Below are positions 16,578-24,922 of a stretch of DNA of 64,000 bases, in pieces. Both the position numbers and the translations under genes were made by a program. The notes under the pieces are model-generated. The model worked only from the letters and a program-made list of their open reading frames with translations. It did no database searches and had not been told where the DNA came from. How positions within the stretch are numbered: position 1 is the first letter of the stretch; the number at the start of each line of letters is the position of its first letter. Source of the DNA: Kribbella pratensis (GTDB lineage: Bacteria > Actinomycetota > Actinomycetes > Propionibacteriales > Kribbellaceae); assembly GCF_004365355.1 (NCBI RefSeq), contig NZ_SODP01000004.1, positions 124,001-188,000 on the forward strand, written 5' to 3'.

Positions 16578-17330
16578 ATGAAACCCAATCGGCGGCAGAT
16601 CTTCGCAGTCGGAGCGGCAGCCGCCGTCACCGTGGCCGTCTCGACCGAAACCGCATCCGCCACCACGGCGTCAACCTCTGCAACCGCTGCCACGTCAACA
16701 GGCCCGTACGGCTCGGGCGTGCTCGGCTCCTGGGCGAACGGCACCCGGGCCATCTCGACCACCACGCAGATCCACCGCGTCCTCGAGACCGACGGCGTGT
16801 ACATGTTCGGCGACAGCATCTCCGTCCAGGACGGCAAGTCGCTCGCGACCCGGCTGCTCGGTCGCGACGGCAGCCAGATGGCCGTGAACAACTGGTCCAG
16901 CCGGCCCACCTCCGGCGCCGTCGACGCGCTGCAGCAGTGGGCGTCGGCGTACGGTCTGCCGCGCCGGATCCTGATGGCGAGCGGGTCGAACGACATCTTC
17001 GACCCGCCGAAGTTCGCTGCCCAGCTCGATCGTGCGATGGGCATCGCCGGCCGCAACCGGATCGTGTACTGGGTCAACATCCAGGCCGTCCGCAAGAGCG
17101 TCGACGCGACCATGCAGCTCGCGGACCAGCGCAACAGCTCGTGGCTGAACATGCAGATGTACGACGCGCAGGAGAAGTACCCGAACCTGCGGATCATCCG
17201 CTGGGCCGAATGGCTCTGGGTCAAGCCGTACCGGCTGCTGAACTACCTGCGCGACGGCGTCCACCCGTCGGTGCCGTTGGGTCAGGACGCCCGCAACGAG
17301 TTGATCGTCCAGTCGCTGACGGCTCGATGA
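16578..17330 (+). CDS. Tat-exported SGNH/GDSL-type hydrolase
   Basis: A 250-residue secreted protein. The N-terminus KPNRRQIFAVGAAAAVTVAV is a twin-arginine signal, with likely cleavage near SATTAST. The SGNH blocks are present: catalytic Ser80 in MFGDSIS, Asn138 in SGSNDIF, and the Asp226/His229 pair in DGVHPS. This fits an extracellular esterase or lipase-like hydrolase with unknown substrate. A GTG 9 bases upstream is an alternative start; neither has a strong ribosome site. The gene stop overlaps the start of the trpS leader. Confidence 0.82.
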   Translation: MKPNRRQIFAVGAAAAVTVAVSTETASATTASTSATAATSTGPYGSGVLGSWANGTRAISTTTQIHRVLETDGVYMFGDSISVQDGKSLATRLLGRDGSQMAVNNWSSRPTSGAVDALQQWASAYGLPRRILMASGSNDIFDPPKFAAQLDRAMGIAGRNRIVYWVNIQAVRKSVDATMQLADQRNSSWLNMQMYDAQEKYPNLRIIRWAEWLWVKPYRLLNYLRDGVHPSVPLGQDARNELIVQSLTAR

Positions 17331-17344
17331 GGTACGCTCGTTAC

Positions 17345-17380
17345 GTGAACACGAACTTGCAGCTGTGGTGGGCCGCCTAG
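17345..17380 (+). CDS. trpS leader peptide with tandem Trp codons
   Basis: GTG 17345 opens MNTNLQLWWAA, 11 codons with two adjacent TGG codons (17366-17371) and a TAG stop. An in-frame ATG at 17327 gives the longer MRYARYVNTNLQLWWAA. Its position just before a terminator and the tryptophanyl-tRNA synthetase gene marks it as a regulatory leader: ribosomes would stall at WW when charged tRNA(Trp) is scarce. Confidence 0.8.
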   Translation: MNTNLQLWWAA

Positions 17381-17442
17381 GGCGGTCCACCCGGCGTGTT
17401 CGCACGCAGCCACCAAGGCCGCCTCTCCGAGGCGGCCTTTTT
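17369..17442 (+). promoter_or_regulatory. trpS transcription attenuator
   Basis: Three mutually exclusive stems are visible. Segment 1 (17369-17377, overlapping the second Trp codon) pairs with segment 2 (17381-17389) over 9 positions. Segment 2 (17380-17387) can instead pair with segment 3 (17417-17424) over 8 positions. Segments 3 and 4 form the terminator AAGGCCGCCTC-TCC-GAGGCGGCCTT followed by TTTTT. Stalling on Trp codons would free segment 2 to trap segment 3 and allow read-through into trpS. Confidence 0.78.
17415..17442 (+). terminator. Intrinsic terminator of the trpS attenuator
   Basis: Perfect 11-base-pair stem (17415-17425 with 17429-17439), 3-base loop, and a five-T run (17438-17442), placed 45 bases before the trpS ATG. 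Confidence 0.88.
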
Positions 17443-17486
17443 CTCTGCCCTTCTCGGTGAGGCCCACACACCGAAAGGGCACGATC

Positions 17487-18452
17487 ATGACCTCACTTTC
17501 CGGCATCACCCCGTCCGGCCGGCTGACGCTTGGCAACCACCTCGGCGCGCTGCGCCGGTTCACCGACCCGGACGGCTTCTACTTCGTCGCGAACCTGCAC
17601 GCGATGACGACCAAGCACGATCCGCGAAGACTCGCCGCCCTCACCCGCGAGTTCGCGACGCTGATGCTCGCGGCCGGCGTACCCGAGGGCACGGTCTTCG
17701 TGCAGTCCGACGTACCCACACATGCCCAGCTCGCCTACCTGCTCGAGTGCACGTCGTACGTCGGGGAGCTGTCGCGGATGATCCAGTACAAGGAAAAGGG
17801 CAACCGCCCGATGACGCGGGCGTCGCTGTTCACGTATCCGTGCCTGATGGCCGCGGACATCCTGCTGTACGGCGCGGAGCGGGTCCCGGTCGGCGGTGAC
17901 CAGGACCAGCACGTCGAGCTCGCGCGGGATATCGCGATCCGCTTCAACCGCGAGTACGGCGAGACGTTCGTCGTACCGCAGCTGAACAAGGCGGCGCTGG
18001 CGACGCGGGTGAAGGACCTGGCCAATCCGACCGCGAAGATGAGCAAGTCGGCCGCGGACGACGCGATCGGCACGATCCGGCTGCTCGACCCGCCGGACGT
18101 GATCCGCCGGCAGATCATGCGCGCGGTGACGGACTCCGAGAACGAGGTCCGGCACGACGAGGCGAACAAGCCGGGTGTCACCAACCTGCTGGACATCCTG
18201 GCCGCGTGCACCGACAGCGATCCGGTCGAGCTCGCCAAGTCCTACGCGTCGTACGGCGCTCTCAAGCAGGATGTCGCCGACGCCGTCCTCGCGGTGATCG
18301 ACCCGTTGCAGAAGGAGTACGCGCGCCTCGCGACCGACCCCGGCGCGGTCGAGCACCTGCTCGTCCAGGGCCGGGACCGGGCACTCGACGCGAGCACTCC
18401 CCGACTCCAGGCAGCGACACGGGCCATGGGTTTGGCAGGATCGGCTCCATGA
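17487..18452 (+). CDS. trpS: Tryptophanyl-tRNA synthetase
   Basis: This 321-residue class I synthetase charges tRNA(Trp). The ATP-site HIGH-type motif is LGNHLG (residues 15-20, after ITPSGRLT), the KMSKS loop is AKMSKSAADD (184-188), and GGDQDQHVELARDIA is the conserved Trp-binding region. The ATG start is set by MTSLSGITPSG, the usual family N-terminus, with CGAAAGG upstream. It is preceded by a leader peptide and attenuator and overlaps the next gene as ATGA. Another trpS copy elsewhere is possible. Confidence 0.96.
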   Translation: MTSLSGITPSGRLTLGNHLGALRRFTDPDGFYFVANLHAMTTKHDPRRLAALTREFATLMLAAGVPEGTVFVQSDVPTHAQLAYLLECTSYVGELSRMIQYKEKGNRPMTRASLFTYPCLMAADILLYGAERVPVGGDQDQHVELARDIAIRFNREYGETFVVPQLNKAALATRVKDLANPTAKMSKSAADDAIGTIRLLDPPDVIRRQIMRAVTDSENEVRHDEANKPGVTNLLDILAACTDSDPVELAKSYASYGALKQDVADAVLAVIDPLQKEYARLATDPGAVEHLLVQGRDRALDASTPRLQAATRAMGLAGSAP

Positions 18453-19195
18453 AGCTTCGTGCCGCCACGTTCAACATCCGCAACTCCTCCGCACCCGACG
18501 GCGACAACGCCTGGCCGGTACGGCGGAAGGCGGCGGTGGCGGCGATCGAGCAGCTGGACGCGGACGTGGTCGGGCTGCAGGAAGTGCTGCCCGACCAGCT
18601 CGAGTACCTGGCCTGGCGGTTCCCGAAGTACGAGATCGTCGGCGCCGGCCGGGACGACGGGATGAGTGCGGGTGAGCATTCCGTCGTCCTGGTCCGGCCC
18701 GGTGACTGGCGGATCGAGAAGCACGAGACCCGCTGGCTGTCCGACGACCCGGGTACGCCGGGATCCGTCGGCTGGGACGCCGACCTGACCCGGATCGCCA
18801 CGCTGGTGTGGCTGCGGCATCGCAACGGTACGACGGTCGGCGTCGTGAACACGCACTACGACCACGCCGGAGAGGTCGCGCAGCTGCAGTCGTCGCGGCT
18901 GATCGCCCGCTGGATCAGTGGATCGCTGCCGTGGATCGTGATGGGCGACCTCAACGCCACCCCCGATTCACCGCCGGTCAAGTCCCTCGTCGACGCCGGC
19001 CTGTCCCTCGCCGTGCCGCTGTCGGCAGGCGGCAGCTGGCACAACTTCACCGGCGCCGTGGACGACGACCGCATCGACCACATCCTCGTCACCTCGACGT
19101 GGACGGTGACCGACGCGGCCGTCTCGCACTACCGCCCCGACGGGCGTCTGCCCAGCGACCACTGGCCCGTGGTCGCGACGCTAGATCTTGGCTAG
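18449..19195 (+). CDS. Endonuclease/exonuclease/phosphatase-family protein
   Basis: A 248-residue EEP hydrolase. The metal and catalytic motifs are in order: FNIRNSS (Asn), VGLQEVLPDQ (metal Glu), NTHYDHAG, MGDLNATPDS (Asp/Asn) and PSDHWPVVA (final Asp-His). There is no signal peptide, so it probably acts in the cytoplasm on a nucleic acid, nucleotide or phosphodiester substrate. Its ATG overlaps the trpS stop. The 3' end overlaps the convergent LLM oxidoreductase gene by 15 bases. Confidence 0.87.
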   Translation: MKLRAATFNIRNSSAPDGDNAWPVRRKAAVAAIEQLDADVVGLQEVLPDQLEYLAWRFPKYEIVGAGRDDGMSAGEHSVVLVRPGDWRIEKHETRWLSDDPGTPGSVGWDADLTRIATLVWLRHRNGTTVGVVNTHYDHAGEVAQLQSSRLIARWISGSLPWIVMGDLNATPDSPPVKSLVDAGLSLAVPLSAGGSWHNFTGAVDDDRIDHILVTSTWTVTDAAVSHYRPDGRLPSDHWPVVATLDLG

Positions 19196-20083
19196 CACCT
19201 CTTCGCGCAGGCGCTCGAGCGCCTCGAAACGCCGGTTGCCGTCGCCGAGGAACGCATCCGGCACCAGCAGCTCGTCGATCCCGGCCGCCGGGTACTGCGC
19301 GACCACGTCGAGCACCTCCTGCGCCGACCCCATGATCACGTGCGCGCCGTTGCCCTCCAGCCGCGCCTTCCGCTCTGCCGCCTCGGTGTCGCCGGGCTGG
19401 ATCACCTCGAGGAACGTCTGCGCCGACCGCCGTACCGTCTTCGGATCGCGGCCGATTCGCTCGCAGTGCTCGGCGAAAACCTCACCCTTGTGGGTCGCAA
19501 GGTCCGGCCGGCCCCAGTGGTTCCACTCGTCCGCGTACTTCGCAACGATGCCCAGGGCAACCTTCTCGCCGGAGGCGCCGATCAGGATCGGAAGGTGCGC
19601 GGGCTTCGGTTCGCACGGTGCATCCTGCAGTTGGTAGTAGATGCCGTCGAACGTCGTCCGCTCCTGCGTCAGCAGGCCCTTGATCACCTGGCAAGCTTCC
19701 TCGAACCGCTTCAGCCGCGGGCCGATCGGCGGCAGCTCGATCCCGTACACCTCGTGCTCGTTGACCTGCCACCCCGCGCCGATCCCGAGCACGAACCGCC
19801 CGTTCGCCATCTGGTCGATCGTCGCGGCCGCATTCGCAACCACTGCCGGGTGCCGGTAGGTATTACCGAGCACCATCGACCCGACCCGCACACGGGAGGT
19901 CCGGGCAACGATGCCGGCGAGCAGCGCGAGACACTCGTTGACCGGCACGGTCAGGTCGTCGCTGTTCTGCATGAAGTGATCAGCTATCCAAACGCCGTGC
20001 CAGCCGGTGCGTTCGGCGTACTCCGCTCCTTCGAGTACGTCGTTCCAGGTCCGGGAGGCCGCGGGCCACAAAGAGAAGTCCAT
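19181..20083 (-). CDS. LLM-class F420-dependent oxidoreductase
   Basis: A 300-residue luciferase-like TIM-barrel protein. Visible family features are WHGVWIADHFMQN near residue 27, SMVLGNTYRHPAVVAN, and NGRFVLGIGAGWQVNEHEVYG (read as the ring-binding GxGxGW block). These are typical of coenzyme F420-dependent TIGR03560-type enzymes. It sits 4 bases downstream of the HxlR regulator and close to a PPOX F420 enzyme on the other strand, so the three are probably a redox-responsive unit. The substrate is unknown. Confidence 0.88.
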   Translation of the reverse strand: MDFSLWPAASRTWNDVLEGAEYAERTGWHGVWIADHFMQNSDDLTVPVNECLALLAGIVARTSRVRVGSMVLGNTYRHPAVVANAAATIDQMANGRFVLGIGAGWQVNEHEVYGIELPPIGPRLKRFEEACQVIKGLLTQERTTFDGIYYQLQDAPCEPKPAHLPILIGASGEKVALGIVAKYADEWNHWGRPDLATHKGEVFAEHCERIGRDPKTVRRSAQTFLEVIQPGDTEAAERKARLEGNGAHVIMGSAQEVLDVVAQYPAAGIDELLVPDAFLGDGNRRFEALERLREEVLAKI

Positions 20084-20087
20084 GCGG

Positions 20088-20444
20088 TCATCCTGCCTCT
20101 TGAGCCGCGAGGACTGCCTCTCCGTTCTGTTCTGCCCATTCTGTGAGCATGCGGATCGGGCCCATCAGCGTACGGCCGAGGTCGGTCAGGTCGTACTCGA
20201 CGCGTGGCGGTACGCCGCCGTAATCGGTCCGGGTGACCAGACCGTTGGTCTGCAGGCGGCGCAGGGTCTGGGTCAGCACCTTCTTCGAGATGCCGCCGAT
20301 CAGGTCGACCAGCTCGGAATGCCGTCGCGGGTGGTCGTTGAGTCCCCACAGGACGACCACCGCCCACTTGTCCGCGATCACTTCGACGGCCAACCGCGCC
20401 GGGCAGTCGGCCAGGAAGATGTCGCCGGGTTCCACACCGTACAC
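20088..20444 (-). CDS. HxlR-family transcriptional regulator
   Basis: A 118-residue winged-helix regulator with the HxlR signature CPARLAVEVIADKWAVVVLW near the N-terminus (conserved Cys14) and the recognition region HSELVDLIGGISKKVLTQTLR. The N-terminal Cys is the redox or electrophile sensor in several characterised members. It is the first gene of a two-gene unit with the LLM oxidoreductase and is divergent from the PPOX F420 enzyme. Confidence 0.93.
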   Translation of the reverse strand: MYGVEPGDIFLADCPARLAVEVIADKWAVVVLWGLNDHPRRHSELVDLIGGISKKVLTQTLRRLQTNGLVTRTDYGGVPPRVEYDLTDLGRTLMGPIRMLTEWAEQNGEAVLAAQEAG

Positions 20445-20451
20445 AGCTGTC

Positions 20452-20470
20452 AGGGTACCCAGCGGTTCCC
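20452..20470. promoter_or_regulatory. Possible HxlR operator in divergent promoter
   Basis: The 51-base gap between the HxlR and PPOX genes contains the near-direct repeat GGGTACCC-AGC-GGTTCCC. The left unit is itself a perfect GGGTACCC palindrome. No other repeat stands out in the gap. Weak evidence by eye. Confidence 0.35.
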
Positions 20471-20495
20471 ACGGCGCTGTCTAGCGTTCCGTGCC

Positions 20496-20930
20496 ATGAA
20501 CGCTCTTCCCGAAAGCACCCACCGGCTCTTCACCGAGCCGAAGGACGTCACGATCATCACCATCGACCCGGACGGGTCGCCGCAGGCCTCGCTGGTCTGG
20601 GTCGAACGCGACGGTGACGAGCTGCTGATCGGTCTCCAGGCACCCCACCGCAAGACCCGCAACCTGTTCCGCGATCCGCGCGTGACCCTGCTGATCCAGG
20701 ACGACCAGGTGAGCTCCCGAGGCATCACCCAGTACCTGGTCGTCCGGGGCACCGTAAAGCTCCACGGTCCCGGCGTCGCGGAGGACTACAAGGCGCTGAT
20801 GGATCGGGAGACCCAGCGGTACCTCGGCCTGCCGGAGTTCCCGTTCGGCGAGGGCATCTGGGACACCGGCGTGGTGACGCGGGTGACCGTCGAGCGGATC
20901 AGCGGCGAAGGACCGTGGACGGTCAGATGA
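20496..20930 (+). CDS. PPOX-class F420-dependent oxidoreductase
   Basis: This 144-residue split beta-barrel flavin/deazaflavin-binding protein resembles the pyridoxamine-5'-phosphate-oxidase superfamily of actinobacterial F420 enzymes. VTIITIDPDGSPQASLVWVE and HRKTRNLFRDPRVTLLI (the Arg/Lys-rich cofactor-phosphate site) are the family landmarks. The ATG lies 51 bases from the divergent HxlR gene. Members of this group bind F420, FMN or haem, so the cofactor is likely but not proven. Confidence 0.85.
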   Translation: MNALPESTHRLFTEPKDVTIITIDPDGSPQASLVWVERDGDELLIGLQAPHRKTRNLFRDPRVTLLIQDDQVSSRGITQYLVVRGTVKLHGPGVAEDYKALMDRETQRYLGLPEFPFGEGIWDTGVVTRVTVERISGEGPWTVR

Positions 20931-21522
20931 CGATGTGCCAGCGGAGCAGGAAGGCGCCGATCGACAGCACGAGGTACAGCAGGACGAGCGCGGCGCCGAT
21001 GCCGGGGCGCGGGCGATGGCGGCGTACGGGCGTGTCCGCGGCCTGAGCCCGGATCGCCTCCATCACGGCGCCGACCTCCGCGGTGCGGTCCTTGGGGATG
21101 CCGTTGATCTCGTTCTCGTCCGGGCCGCGAGTGAGGACGACGTAGTCGTCGCCGATCTCGATCGAGTCCACGTCCTGCCAGGCCAGGCTGCGGATCAGCA
21201 TGCTGGTGCGTGCCTTCAGCGCGGTCTCGGTCAGCTCGACCCGGTACAGCACGACGCCGCCGGCGACGCGGACGACCGAGGCGCCGATGATCGTCAGCAG
21301 GCCGACCGCGAGCATGTCGCGGGCACCCATCCAGAGCCACGAATTCAGCCCCGGCACGACGATGAACGGCAGGATGAACAGCGCCCAGGCCCACCACGGC
21401 GCCGGATCCAGCGGGACGCGCCACGGCAACTGCGGCACGTCGGCTCGCTGCGCGACCTCGTGGTGCTGCTGCGCAGGCGCGGTGTCCGGCTCGACCGAAC
21501 CATTACCCATGGGCGGGACCAT
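20923..21522 (-). CDS. PH-domain membrane protein
   Basis: A 199-residue protein with a hydrophilic N-terminus, two membrane helices (about residues 45-62 and 69-90: WALFILPFIVVPGLNSWL; MLAVGLLTIIGASVVRVAGG), a soluble PH-like beta domain (VLYRVELTETALKARTSML and VDSIEIGDDYVVLTRG), and one C-terminal helix (ALVLLYLVLSIGAFLL). This is the common actinobacterial YokE/PH low-molecular-weight type of unknown role. A second ATG 4 codons in is an equally good start. The 3' end overlaps the PPOX gene by 8 bases. Confidence 0.75.
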   Translation of the reverse strand: MVPPMGNGSVEPDTAPAQQHHEVAQRADVPQLPWRVPLDPAPWWAWALFILPFIVVPGLNSWLWMGARDMLAVGLLTIIGASVVRVAGGVVLYRVELTETALKARTSMLIRSLAWQDVDSIEIGDDYVVLTRGPDENEINGIPKDRTAEVGAVMEAIRAQAADTPVRRHRPRPGIGAALVLLYLVLSIGAFLLRWHIVI

Positions 21523-21601
21523 AGCGACTCAACCCTTGCACAAGGAAGGAACTGCGGCGCCCAACCATAACGCCAGCAGTGCGAGAGGTGTTATTCGGCG
21601 G

Positions 21602-22405
21602 CTATTCTGCCGCCAGGTCGCGGGAACGGTTGCGTGCGGCCTCGATCGCCGAGAGGAACGCGGCGCGGACCTTGTGGTCCTCCAGCTCGCGGACGGCGGC
21701 GGCCGTCGTACCGCCCGGGGACGTCACGCGCTCCCGCAGCACCGTCGGGTGTTCGCCGGTCTCCCGCAGCAGCTTCGCCGAGCCGACGACGGTCTGGACG
21801 ACGAGGTCGGTCGCAGTAGCGCGCGGGAGGCCCATGTGTACGCCGGCCTCGATCATCGACTCGACCACGAAGAAGATGTACGCCGGGCCCGAGCCGGAGA
21901 TCGCGGTCACCGCGTCCTGCTGCTTCTCCGGCACCCGGACGACGCGACCGGTCGCGGCCAGCAGGCTCTCGGCCAGCTCGAGGTGGCTCTCGTCGCAGTG
22001 CGCGCCCCGGGAGATCGCCGCCATGCCCTCGTCGACCAGCGCCGGCGTGTTCGGCATCACGCGGACGACGGCGACGCCCTCGGGCAGGCGGGACTCGACG
22101 AACTTGGTGCTGATGCCCGCGGCCAGGGAGATGACGGTCTGGCTCGGCTGGATCGCGGGGGCGATCTCGGCCAGCAGATCCGGCATGTCCTGCGGTTTCA
22201 CCACCAGCACGAGCGTCTCCGCCTGCTTCGCGGCGTCCAGGTTGGAGACGACGTCAACGCCGTACCGCTCACGCAGCTCGGTGGCGCGCTCCTCCCGGCG
22301 CTCGGTGATCAGGAGCTCCTCCGGTCGCCGCCCGGCCCGAATCAGCCCGGACAGCAACGTCTCCCCCATCACCCCGGCCCCGAGAACGGCCACCTTTGCA
22401 CTCAT
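21602..22405 (-). CDS. proC: Pyrroline-5-carboxylate reductase
   Basis: This 267-residue enzyme catalyses the last step of proline synthesis, P5C to proline with NAD(P)H. The N-terminal Rossmann motif is VLGAGVMGETLLSGL (residues 6-20). The C-terminal dimer/substrate domain has ISGSGPAYIFFVVESMIEAG and ERVTSPGGTTAAAV. All family landmarks are present. It lies downstream of proline dehydrogenase on the same strand with a 29-base gap, placing proline synthesis and breakdown side by side. Confidence 0.96.
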   Translation of the reverse strand: MSAKVAVLGAGVMGETLLSGLIRAGRRPEELLITERREERATELRERYGVDVVSNLDAAKQAETLVLVVKPQDMPDLLAEIAPAIQPSQTVISLAAGISTKFVESRLPEGVAVVRVMPNTPALVDEGMAAISRGAHCDESHLELAESLLAATGRVVRVPEKQQDAVTAISGSGPAYIFFVVESMIEAGVHMGLPRATATDLVVQTVVGSAKLLRETGEHPTVLRERVTSPGGTTAAAVRELEDHKVRAAFLSAIEAARNRSRDLAAE

Positions 22406-22434
22406 GGTGCACAGGTTACTGCTGAGCGCTCCGG

Positions 22435-23364
22435 CTACTTCTTGCTGATCAAGGAGCGGGCGAAGAACTGCAGGTTGGCGGGGCGCTCGGCGAGGCGGCG
22501 GACCAGGTAGCCGTACCAGTCCTCGCCGTACGGGATGTAGATGCGCACGGTGTGGCCGAGGCCGGCCAGGCGGAGCTGCTCCTCGGGACGGATGCCGTAG
22601 AGCATCTGGTACTCGTAGCTTCCCGGCCGGCGGTTCGCGCGGTCGGCGAGCGCGCCCGCGATCGAGATCAGCCGGGGGTCGTGCGACGCGATCATCGGGT
22701 AGCCGGCGCCGTTCATCAGGACCTTCATCGCCCGGACGTACGCCTTGTCGACCTGACGCTTCTCCTGGAACGCGACCGACTCGGGCTCCTTGTACGCACC
22801 CTTGCAGAGACGGACGCGGGAGCCGGCGTGTGCCAGGTCGCGGCAGTCGGCCTCGGTCCGCCTGAGGTACGCCTGCAGGACCGCTCCGGTCTCGGGGAAG
22901 TCCTGGCGCAGCTCGCGCAGGATGCCCAGCGTGGAGTCGGTCGTAGTGTGGTCCTCCATGTCGAGGGTCACCGTCGTACCGGCGTTGCGGGCGGCGAGGC
23001 AGATGGTCTGGGCGTTCTCCAGCGCGATCTTCTCGCCGTCGCCGGGCAGCGCCTGGCCGACCGCGGACAGTTTGACCGAGACCTCGGCGTTCTTGGTCAG
23101 GCCGGCGGCGGCGAGCTGCTTCAGCAGGTCGAGGTACGCGTCGGCGGTGGCCTGCGCGGCGGCCAGGTCGGTGACGTCTTCGCCGAGGTGGTCGAGGGTG
23201 ACGTTCAGCCCGTTGCTGACCAGCTTCTCGGTGGCCAGCACGGCCTCCGGAGCGGTCTCGCCGGCGACGAACCGCGCCACGATGCCACTGGACACCGGGA
23301 GCGACGACACCGCTTTCTTGATCTGGGGGCTGCGGGACATGCCCAGCAGGACTCGCCGAAGCAC
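22435..23364 (-). CDS. Proline dehydrogenase
   Basis: A 309-residue monofunctional PRODH that oxidises proline to P5C with FAD at the membrane face. Motifs include VTLDMEDHTTTDSTL, SRVRLCKGAYKEPESVAFQ, NGAGYPMIASHDPRLI and the C-terminal YGEDWYGYLVRRLAERPANL (substrate Arg pair). The start is GTG behind GAGGAGGA, 6 bases upstream. There is no separate P5C dehydrogenase next to it, unlike many actinobacterial putA loci. Confidence 0.94.
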   Translation of the reverse strand: MLRRVLLGMSRSPQIKKAVSSLPVSSGIVARFVAGETAPEAVLATEKLVSNGLNVTLDHLGEDVTDLAAAQATADAYLDLLKQLAAAGLTKNAEVSVKLSAVGQALPGDGEKIALENAQTICLAARNAGTTVTLDMEDHTTTDSTLGILRELRQDFPETGAVLQAYLRRTEADCRDLAHAGSRVRLCKGAYKEPESVAFQEKRQVDKAYVRAMKVLMNGAGYPMIASHDPRLISIAGALADRANRRPGSYEYQMLYGIRPEEQLRLAGLGHTVRIYIPYGEDWYGYLVRRLAERPANLQFFARSLISKK

Positions 23365-23489
23365 TACGTGTTCCTCCTCATCAACCCACCCATTTGCCAG
23401 TGGTGTCAGCAGGTTACGCGCCTGAACCTGGCTTTGCGGAATCCTGTGGCCCGGGCCACACGCACCCCACGTTGTTAGAAGATGCGCTC

Positions 23490-24524
23490 ATGCCCATCTT
23501 CAAGCGTCGCCGCCGCAACGCCGTGGACGCCGATCCGATCGGCGCGTTCTGGTCCTGGTGGTCGGGGTCCGGCGCTGCTGCTGTCGCCGGCGCGATCGCC
23601 CGCCAGGAGCCGGCCGACGTGAACGTGGAGCTGAACGAACGGATCGCCCGGATCAGCCCCGACCTGGAGTGGGAGCTGGGGCCCGGACTGCATGCCACCC
23701 ATGTCCTCATCGTCACCGCCGCCGGCAACCCGGCCCAGCGCGCGGTCGCCCGCCGCTGGCTGCGCGCCGCCCCGCCCTCCGACCAGACCTGGGAGTACGC
23801 CGACCTGCGCCGGCCCGGGCCCGCCGTGACGATCCAGTTCGACGGGCTGCCCCCGGTCGCGACCGACGAGTCCGTGGTGTCGATCGAACCGGACACTGCG
23901 TCGGTGCACGTCGGCGTACATCATCCTGTGTTCGCGTCGCTGTCGGTGGATGCGCAGCGGCGGGTGACGTTCCTGATCCTGGACCTGGTGCTCGGCGAGG
24001 AGATGGTGGAGACGTGGGTCGGCGCCATCGACACACTGCCCGCGCCGCCGGATGACGCCGTACCGATCGATTCGCTATTACCCGCGGTGGCTGGGTTTGC
24101 GGCCGAGCACACGCTGGAGGACGGCAGCCCGGCATGGAAGATGCTGGAGGGCACACGCGACGGACAGCGGGTCATCGCGACCGCGGAGTACCCACTGCGC
24201 TCGATCCGGCGGCCGCACCTGGACACGCATGTTGCCGTCGCGATCCACTATCCGGTGGTCCGGGAGGACGGTCTGCCGGAGTCGGAGATGCTTGACGAAC
24301 TACGGGCGTTCGAGGACCACCTCACCGACCGTTTGGGTGGCTCCGGCAACCTCTTGGCCCACGAGACGTCGGCCGGCGTCCGCATCCTGCATTACTACAC
24401 CGACGGCACCACGCCCGCCGACGCCCAACTCCAAGCCGCCACCACCGGCTGGCCCCACGGCAAAGTAACCCTGACCGCAGAACCCGACCCCGCCTGGCAC
24501 AACGTCGCCCACCTGTCCGGCTAG
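23490..24524 (+). CDS. DUF695-like hypothetical protein
   Basis: A 344-residue soluble protein with no signal peptide. The N-terminal half (AFWSWWSGSGAAAVAGAIA, then ELNERIARISPDLEWELGPG) matches no family I can name. The C-terminal ~130 residues (VIATAEYPLRSIRRPHLDTH, then EDHLTDRLGGSGNLLAHET and RILHYYTDG) resemble DUF695. The function is unknown. The ATG follows a gap of 125 bases after the divergent proline dehydrogenase gene. Confidence 0.72.
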   Translation: MPIFKRRRRNAVDADPIGAFWSWWSGSGAAAVAGAIARQEPADVNVELNERIARISPDLEWELGPGLHATHVLIVTAAGNPAQRAVARRWLRAAPPSDQTWEYADLRRPGPAVTIQFDGLPPVATDESVVSIEPDTASVHVGVHHPVFASLSVDAQRRVTFLILDLVLGEEMVETWVGAIDTLPAPPDDAVPIDSLLPAVAGFAAEHTLEDGSPAWKMLEGTRDGQRVIATAEYPLRSIRRPHLDTHVAVAIHYPVVREDGLPESEMLDELRAFEDHLTDRLGGSGNLLAHETSAGVRILHYYTDGTTPADAQLQAATTGWPHGKVTLTAEPDPAWHNVAHLSG

Positions 24525-24530
24525 CCGTAC

Positions 24531-24896
24531 TTACCTGGGCTCGACGCGGAGGGTGGTGGGTCGGGCGGTGGAGTTGACGATCGCACGGGTCGCCGAGCCG
24601 TTGCCGTACTTCGTGTAATAGGCCGCGTCGAGCTGATCGTCGACGGTCGCGTCGGGGATGTAGGTGACGTCGCGGGTCTTGCCGTCCCAGGAGATTGCGC
24701 CTTCGTGGTGACGGATGACCCCCTTGTACCAACTGCCGTCGGCACCGCGCACCGACCGGACATAAAGGCTTCCGTCTACGACGACATGCCAAACGATGGT
24801 GAGCGTACGCAGCGATCCGTCCCGACGCCGCCCGGCGACCCGGATCTCACTGATCCGCTCGAGCTCCCGCAACTCCTCAGCAGTCCAACTACTCAT
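24531..24896 (-). CDS. DUF2255-family protein
   Basis: A 121-residue protein beginning SSWTAEELRELERISEIRVA with the family core WHVVVDGSLYVRSVRGADGSWYKGVI and ATVDDQLDAAYYTKYG. DUF2255 proteins look like small split-barrel enzymes related to pyridoxamine-phosphate-oxidase-like folds; none has a firm function that I know. It starts 26 bases past the aldo/keto reductase stop on the same strand and may share its transcript. Confidence 0.82.
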   Translation of the reverse strand: MSSWTAEELRELERISEIRVAGRRRDGSLRTLTIVWHVVVDGSLYVRSVRGADGSWYKGVIRHHEGAISWDGKTRDVTYIPDATVDDQLDAAYYTKYGNGSATRAIVNSTARPTTLRVEPR

Positions 24897-24922
24897 CGGC
24901 TCCTGCCCTTCAACTAGGAACG

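Noticed and set aside
17331..17486. T-box riboswitch before trpS
   Set aside because: No T-box sequence or specifier-loop structure is visible; the peptide-coded attenuator explains the interval.
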